Source: Moniliella sp. 'wahieum'
Lineage: Eukaryota; Basidiomycota; Moniliellomycetes; Moniliellales; Moniliellaceae
Assembly (NCBI GenBank): GCA_003971905.1
Contig: RSEE01000018.1
Coordinates: forward strand, 62,001-126,000
Length of the DNA: 64,000 bases
Direction of reading: 5' to 3'
The number at the start of each line of letters is the position of its first letter. The first letter of the stretch is position 1. Of this stretch, positions 58,612-64,000 are shown in pieces. The notes under the pieces were generated by a model. It did no database searches. It was not told the origin of the DNA and saw nothing but the letters and a program-made list of their open reading frames with translations. The position numbers and the translations under genes are program-made.

Positions 58612-58973
58612 TTATCGATTATCGTTTATCTGTGCCAGGCGGCGCGTGGCTCGGAACAGACCCGTGCGGGCGGCAGCGCCATGGCGCTGCGAGCAGCCGC
58701 GCGGGCCATGCGGGCAGTGCAGACGCAGCCGCGCACACAGGCAGGGCGCCAGCCTGCGCCAGCGCGGAGGCCGCCGTCATGCATGATGCATGAGTTTATC
58801 GTTTATCTGCCTTGTCCGCGCTCGCTCTGGCGGTGCATGTGAGCGCTGAGCCGCTGCCCGCAGCACGCCGCTGTGTGCGCCTCTTGTGCCGTGCTGGGCG
58901 AACAACCCCACGACGGCAGCACATGGCTGCGTTCGGGGCACAGCGCCAGTGGGTCCGCCGTACGCCGTTTATC
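58612..58973 (-). promoter_or_regulatory. Cluster of six GATAA (GATA-factor) sites upstream of the permease
   Basis: TTATC (GATAA on the other strand) occurs at 58612-58616, 58619-58623 and 58626-58630 as a 7-bp tandem, again at 58796-58800 and 58803-58807 with the same 7-bp spacing, and at 58969-58973. The permease ATG is at 59395. GATA factors control nitrogen-source genes in fungi, and purine/cytosine uptake is a classic target, so nitrogen regulation is a reasonable inference. Confidence 0.55.
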
Positions 58974-59394
58974 AGCGCAGCCGCGCGTGACTAGTGACGA
59001 GTGGCTGGTACCTGAGCCAGGCCCGACGCAGCGGCCGCAGGCTGTGGGGCGCACTGAATTTTCCATCCAGTTTCCACCCGCACGCAGCCAGCACCAAACC
59101 CTCACCCACCCGCCTGCTCCTGCTCCTGCCCCCCTCCCTCTGGCCCAGTTACGCTATCACCCGTCACATCATGCGGCAGCTCCCTAAGACCCCTCCGCAC
59201 CAGCCATCCTGTGCCCACGCAGTACACCCGTATTCACTTCATCGAACCCACATCATTAAAAAGGTGCCTAAGCCTCCGATTTCCCGCCTCGCGAGCCGCC
59301 TTTCGACTCTCCTGTCTTCCCCCTACCCCTCCATCCATCCTCCGGCCGCATACACACACGCGCATCCACACCTCACTTCCTCTCGTCCTACGCC

Positions 59395-61068
59395 ATGAGT
59401 CTGACCCTCGTCCGACATTGAGAAGGCGGCGGTACCGCCACCGCTTTCCCTTCCGACCCCAAGGCGCCCTTTGATTCCGACGAGAAGCATGATCTTCACG
59501 ACCAGATCGACGTTGCGTCCTACCTCAATCCCGCCGACCAAGAAGAGGACCAGACAATGCCACGCGCGAGATCCATTTGCCAGACAACGGTTTTGGGCGC
59601 TTCTCAAGTCGGTGGGCCGTGGCAAACCGCAGGCTGGAAAAAACTGATTGGGATTGAGGCGCGTGGGATTCAGCGTGTCAAGCCCAACGAACGCACCGAT
59701 ACCCACGTGTATGGCAACTGATGGTCTGGCTTGATGCCAAGTGTGTCTTCCACTGTCTCTATTGGCGTCCTGGGGCCCTTGACATTTGGGCTGCATCTTG
59801 GCGACTGCCTTTGACCATTGCCTTTTTCTGCATCTTGCTGCGTGCTTCCCGCGTTCTGTGCCACGTTTGGCCGAGGCTCGGGTTGCGCCAGATGACATCG
59901 TCTCGGTACGCATGGGGGGGTACTATGGTGCCAAGTGGGTTGCCTTGCTCAACTGCATGGCTGTGTCGGTTGGTCCATTAGCAACACCATTTCCGGCGCT
60001 CAAACGCTGTCTGCGGTGGCGGACTTCAAAGGTGCCTTTACGTCGGGCGCGGTGGGTGTGGTGATCATTGCAATCATACGCTCTTGGGTCTTGTTGGGTA
60101 CCGCATGGTGCACTGGTACGAGCAGATTGCGTGGATTCCCACTGCCATCTCCTTCCTCGTCATGCTCGGCGTCAGCGCCAAGCACTTTGTTTCCCAACCG
60201 ATGTGGAAACCGGCTCGGCCGAGGCCGGGGCGGTGCTGAGTTTGGCGGGACAATTTGGGCTTTGTGATTGGCTGGGTCTCTCTCGCGTCGGATACAATGT
60301 CTACATGCGGAAAAACGCGTCGCGGAAAAAGGTCTTCTTGTACACCTACTGTGGCGTTGTGGTGCCCTGCATTCTCCTCATGTGGCTGGGTAGTGCAATT
60401 GCCAGTGCCGCGCTCAGTGCCGCCGACGCGGACGGTAACATTCTACCGAATGCCAACCCGGTCCTGGCCAAGTGGTACCTCGGGTACCAAGAACACGAAC
60501 TGGGAGGTCTTTTGCGGGCTGTCTTGGTGGGCCCCATGGGTGGTGGCGGCAAGTTCTTCATGGTTCTTCTCGTCCTTTCCGTCGTGGCCAACAACATTGT
60601 CAATGTCTACTCCATGGGCCTCTCCATCTCGGTCATTTCCCACTACCTCGCTGCCATGCCACGCTCGCTGATCTGGCCCGTGGTCGTCACTGCGATCTAC
60701 ATCCTCTCGCCATTGTTGGATACAACTCGTTTGCCTCGTCGCTGGAAGACTTTATGTCAATTTTGGGCTAATGGCTTGCGATCTTTGTCACGGTGCTGTT
60801 GGAAGAAACTTTATCTTCCGCAAGCACGATTTGCCAACTATCACGTCGAAAACACATGGAACAACAAGCGTAAGTGCCCATGGGTTGGGGGCGCTTGGGC
60901 GCCTTCTGCTTTGGTGCTGCCGGCGTCGCGGTGGGCATGGACCAAGTCTGGTATACCGGACCGATCGCCAAGACATTGGCGGTGACATTGGTTTCGAGCT
61001 GGCCTCGGGATTTGCTGGTGGCCTTCCCGTGTTCCGCACCTTGGAGATCAAGTTCCTTGGGCGGTTAA
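59395..61068 (+). CDS. FCY2: Purine-cytosine permease (FCY2-type, NCS1 family)
   Basis: Proton-coupled uptake of cytosine and purines at the plasma membrane. The hydrophilic N-terminus (FDSDEKHDLHDQIDVASYL) leads to LIGIEARGIQRVKPNERTDT, the family entry motif. Membrane segments follow: STVSIGVLGPLTFGLHLGDC, then GYYGAKWVALLNCMA, VGWSISNTISGAQTLSAV, GVVIIAIITLLGLVGYR, KVFLYTYCGVVVPCILLMWL, FFMVLLVLSVVANNIVNVYS and GAFCFGAAGVAVGMDQVWY, ending FRTLEIKFLGR before TAA 61066-61068. About 530 residues, normal for the family. No intron is needed. At least eight frame slips break it (near 59410, 59560, 59625, 59730, 59960, 60110, 60290, 60700 and 60870), yet conservation runs through all of them. A GATA-site cluster lies upstream. 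Confidence 0.85.
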
Positions 61069-61549
61069 AAAAGCTTGGTCCTCCCCCCTCGTTGAAACGC
61101 GTTTGGGAACACGGGTTGTCTGCAGGCAGACATTGCTCTCTTCCCCAAGATCTCGTGGGACTCAGAATGTGCATATTGTACAGAACTTTGTTGTGCCTAG
61201 CGGAACGATGAAACAACGCGCGGTGACCCCTTCCTCCCCTCTCTCGTTCCCATCTTCTGTTCGCTGCAGCAGGACTTTTCTTCACTCCACGATGTATATG
61301 AGCCCTCTCTCATCCCATATTATCCCCGATGATGAGCCTCTCTTATCTATACTGCAGGTATCCATGCCGTCATCTTTCTCCCACACTACTAGCTGTACCA
61401 AATAATAGCAGATGATAGCACACGTGGATGGAAGGATGAATGTTGGTTGGATGGATGTTGGCCAAAAAAGGAGAAAAGCGGTCAAGTTGCGAGTGTCACG
61501 GTCCTCTTAGCCAATGGGATAAACCTTCTCCCGGCCGCATGTGACAGAT
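61069..61549. other. Intergenic region before the tRNA
   Basis: 3' flank of the permease. No coding sequence. Nothing distinctive beyond GATGGATG words at 61425-61460. Confidence 0.5.
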
Positions 61550-61637
61550 GGATCCTTAGCTCAGTGGTAGAGTGTTACTTTCCGGCTTTGCCCCCGAAAG
61601 TCATGGTAATGGTCGTCGGTTCGACCCGGCAGGATTC
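61550..61637 (+). tRNA. Intron-containing tRNA, probably Arg (CCG)
   Basis: Acceptor arms GGATCCT and AGGATTC pair over seven positions with one G-U. The D arm is GCTC-AGTGGTA-GAGT and the T arm GTCGG-TTCGAC-CCGGC. The anticodon stem reads TTACT with GGTAA, and the enlarged loop (TTCCGG...T) leaves anticodon CCG plus an intron of about 18 nt. A shifted stem (GTTAC/GTAAT) would give TCC (Gly) instead. The T loop has six bases where seven are expected (TTCGAAC is usual), fitting a lost A in an AA pair. CTTTTG follows directly as a Pol III terminator. An A box-like TAGCTCAGTGG and B box-like GGTTCGA are present. Confidence 0.7.
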
Positions 61638-62368
61638 GCTTTTGCTGCGACACATGTGGACGATGTTCTTGTTTGCCACAAGTCCATCGGTCAAGCTACA
61701 GCAACTCCACAGTGCCCATTGCGTCCATCCTCCCCCGCTTTCATCGCAGACGCCCTTTGAAATCGGCGAGACAGGGAGGAGGAGGGAACCATGCCTTTTC
61801 CTCCGTCCTTCTACGCTATGACCATCAGCACCACTGACACTGGCACCGTAACCTCTTCTGTCGTTTGGGCTGATTGCACGTTCCTCCCGTACTGGGTGGT
61901 AACAGTCACGGGGTAATCGACTCAACAACAAAAAGTAACCCAGTAGCAATCCAGAGGACACAGCCCCCGTCCGTTCGCACCCTGGTTGCCCGTGAGAGAC
62001 ACATTCCATTCCGGCTCTCAGGACACGCGATGCGTAGGCAGGGCCATGTTGTCTTTTCCACACCGCCTTCTCTGCCGCCTACGGGAGAGACGGATGCGAC
62101 GAAGAAGAAGCGAACAGATGGTTCGCGCACCGTCGCCTCTCGCCCTAAGTCGTCTCACCAGGCCAGGTGAGAAGTGTGGATCGTAGCTGGTTACGCGAGG
62201 AGGATGGGATTGGAATGGGATTGGGGGGCGGTGCGTAGCCATCAATGGATTACGTTGTGAACCTTGGCAGGGGGGGGGATGATCGATGAAGTAGATCGGA
62301 GGCGAGAGGAATCAAGGGGTTGAATGGATGGGGAGGTATTCGACGGAGGCGACGCGTGTGTGCCCGGG
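61638..62368. other. Intergenic region
   Basis: Tail-to-tail spacer between the tRNA and the RRT8-like gene. Frames on both strands lack recognisable domains. Confidence 0.5.
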
Positions 62369-63629
62369 TTACGAGTCGGCACCGAGTGCTTGGGCAATAT
62401 CCTTTTCGCTGTACGCGGGCGGGGCGTCCGTGGGCAGCGGAGCGGAGGAGGCGGGGGCAGGAGCCGAAGGAGGCCGATGGGTGAGGTCCCCAGCACCGCC
62501 GTCCTTCCCAACGGTAGTGGACTGTGCCATCCCGTGGCCAGCGCGCCGGCTGCCGTGGTCGAGGAAGAAGAAGAAGAAGAGGGGGGGGCAAGTGCAGGGG
62601 TGGGTGGTGCGTGTTGTTGTTGGGCTACTGCGTGCTGACGCTTTTCCAAGTCGTGCGCCAGCATAGCCGCTCCGACACGGTTGGAGATGCTTAAGGCAAT
62701 GCCTAGGAGCGGGATGCGTTCCAGAAACGCGCACATGAACCCGAAACTGCTCAGGGACCTCCTGCGCTCGGTGAGGAAGAGTTCGACCTGCGTCTTGGTC
62801 ATTTTTCTGTGCGAAAAAGGGCGTGAGCAGTTGCTGGGCATAGGAGGCCGATTGAAAGTACGACGAGACGGCCATGGAGAGACAAGGAATAAAGTCCAAC
62901 GGCAAGAGAATGACTGTGGAACGACCGACGACCGACGCATCGCATATACCCTGGTTAGTGATGAATCCAAAGATGCCCTGCCCAACTAATCTTGCCCAAC
63001 CCACCAAAAGGCATTATCATGGACACCGTTCCCGCTTGGGTAGGGCAAACGAGCTCAGGAGAGAAAACGTACAACGGACAAAGACGCGCTGGAACAGCTT
63101 GTTCTGCAACCGGTTCGACAATGGTTGCTTGGCAAACAAGGCCTGAGCCTCGGCCAGAGGCGGGTTGGCCCATTCTTCCACATAGGGAATCCACCACGTT
63201 GTGGCATACCCGCGCGAAGCTACCGTCGCACCGTACGCCTCGGTACGGAATTGGCGCAGCCGACGGCCCATGACCAGTTCCAGGATGGTCTGGCATTGGC
63301 CCAAGAGGAAGAGGAAGGCGGCAAAGGTGGTGAGGGAAGGCAGCGGGAGGATCTGGGCATGGTCCTCTGCTTCTTCCTCGGCATGGACAAAGAGATAATA
63401 CAGCCCGCGCATGCCCAGCACACGAGCGCTGCCGTGCATAAAGTGGTTGACGAGGAACTTTTGCACGGGCCACGTCACCAACGCCCAAATCGACGCCACC
63501 ACCGCACCCGCCGCAGCAAGGGCTGGATGGAGGTCCACATGGGCTGCCACAGCAGGTCGGATCGTGCGCCAAGCGATACGCTCCGACAAAGGGGTAGACC
63601 GCAGGGATGTGAAGGAATTCTTGGGGCAT
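62369..63629 (-). CDS. EI24/RRT8-like multi-pass membrane protein
   Basis: Resembles the fungal Rrt8/Lds (outer spore wall, lipid-droplet associated) family with the EI24-type fold. Begins MPQEFLHIPAVYPFVGAYRL near 63629 after an uncertain N-terminus, then WTSIQPLLRR, a helix (AGAVVASIWALVTWPVQKFL), LPSLTTFAAFLFLLGQCQTI, and WIPYVEEWANPPLAEAQALF. An intron at 62951-63072 (GTACGT donor, CACTAAC branch point, CAG acceptor) leads to STVILLPLDFIPCLSMAVSS. The signature block is RRRSLSSFGFMCAFLERIPL then LGIALSISNRVGAAMLAHDL (about 62775-62655). The C-terminus is Pro/Ser-rich with DAPPAYSEKD, a PPxY motif that could bind a Nedd4/Rsp5-type ligase. Slips are near 63580, 62810 and 62600. Function is from weak family similarity. 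Confidence 0.7.
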
Positions 63630-64000
63630 CCTGGGATATGCTCTTGGTGGTCTTAGCCACAGTTGGCTTGGGAGCAAAGCAAAGGGGTTAAGGAGGTGGA
63701 GGCAAGGACGCGGGAATTGAGGGCGGGTAGGAGGGTAATAAGCAACAGAAATCCGTTGCGCTGTCCACGACGAGAGTCTCTTGCGTATCATGCATTGCGT
63801 TCAAGTGTCCCGCGAGAAGAAAACTCAGAGTCATTATAGGCGTGAGACAAAGGTAATATAGGATGTGCCTGCCGGCCTGCCGTGTCTGTGCCACCGGACG
63901 AGCGTGTTCTGTTGGGTTTTTTGGTGGCAGTGCGCGCGGGCACGGCGAAGGCAGGGGTTCCGCTGGTGGGGACAGAGGGACAGCGTAGCGCACTAGTAGG
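63630..64000. other. Promoter side of the RRT8-like gene
   Basis: May contain a little more N-terminal coding sequence up to about 63690. AT-rich words TCATTATAGGCG and GTAATATAGG stand at 63832-63860. No other gene is seen to the window edge. Confidence 0.4.

Noticed and set aside
1-64000. Biosynthetic or defence-type gene cluster
   Set aside because: The epoxide hydrolase, bZIP and acyltransferase genes are far apart and interleaved with housekeeping genes; no core synthase, transporter pair or shared regulation is visible.

Overview
This is nuclear DNA of a fungus, most likely a basidiomycete. The evidence is gene content: a PalI/Rim9 protein, a Hook-type dynein adaptor, an FCY2-type permease, a GH128 glucanase, Vip1-like and RRT8-like proteins, and a secreted protein family I associate with basidiomycetes. 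Introns are few and short (about 53-122 bp), usually start GTACGT and usually end CAG or TAG. Genes are GC-rich and intergenic DNA is visibly more AT-rich. I cannot name the species; a smut-like or yeast-like lineage is plausible but unproven.

The most important technical point is that almost every conserved gene is interrupted by single-base frame slips, mostly where a GGG run has become GG. They occur in the ribosomal protein uS3 gene, the succinyl-CoA transferase gene, the FAM72-like gene, the wax-synthase-like gene and probably the T loop of a tRNA. The simplest reading is homopolymer error in the assembly, so CDS boundaries below are gene spans that must be read with frame corrections, and broken frames should not be taken as pseudogenes without resequencing.

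Layout. 0-8 kb: partial repeat-bearing gene (-), Rim9/PalI (+), SEC61 gamma (-), and a PHD/chromodomain/SNF2 protein with a decayed ATPase (+). 9-11 kb: mitochondrial succinyl-CoA:3-ketoacid CoA transferase (+). 12.5-18.3 kb: one unrecognised coding-like stretch, then about 5 kb of gene-free, AT-richer, repeat-bearing DNA. 18-24 kb: FAM72-like (+), epoxide hydrolase (+), Yap-type bZIP (-). 26-30.5 kb: TLDc/OXR1-like (+), RPS3 (+), ETFRF1/LYRM5-like (-). 32.7-36.5 kb: two-finger C2H2 factor (+), GH128 glucanase (-). 39.3-47.7 kb: Hook dynein adaptor (-), divergent from a very long low-complexity protein (+). 48-52 kb: Vip1-like RRM protein (-), MBOAT/wax-synthase-like protein (-). 55.5 kb: secreted protein of unknown function (+). 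59.4-61.1 kb: purine-cytosine permease (+) with a cluster of GATA sites upstream. 61.5 kb: intron-containing tRNA. 62.4-63.6 kb: RRT8/EI24-like membrane protein (-).

These are ordinary dispersed eukaryotic genes, not an operon or island. Loose themes are mitochondrial metabolism (CoA transferase, ETF regulator), stress and oxidation (TLDc, bZIP) and the cell surface (GH128, RRT8-like). The less ordinary items are the degenerate chromatin remodeller, the gene-free block at 13-18 kb, the GATA array, micro-exons of 13 and 17 nt, and a small vocabulary of palindromic words that recurs in separate intergenic regions. I found no clear transposon, CRISPR array, telomere or virus-like element.
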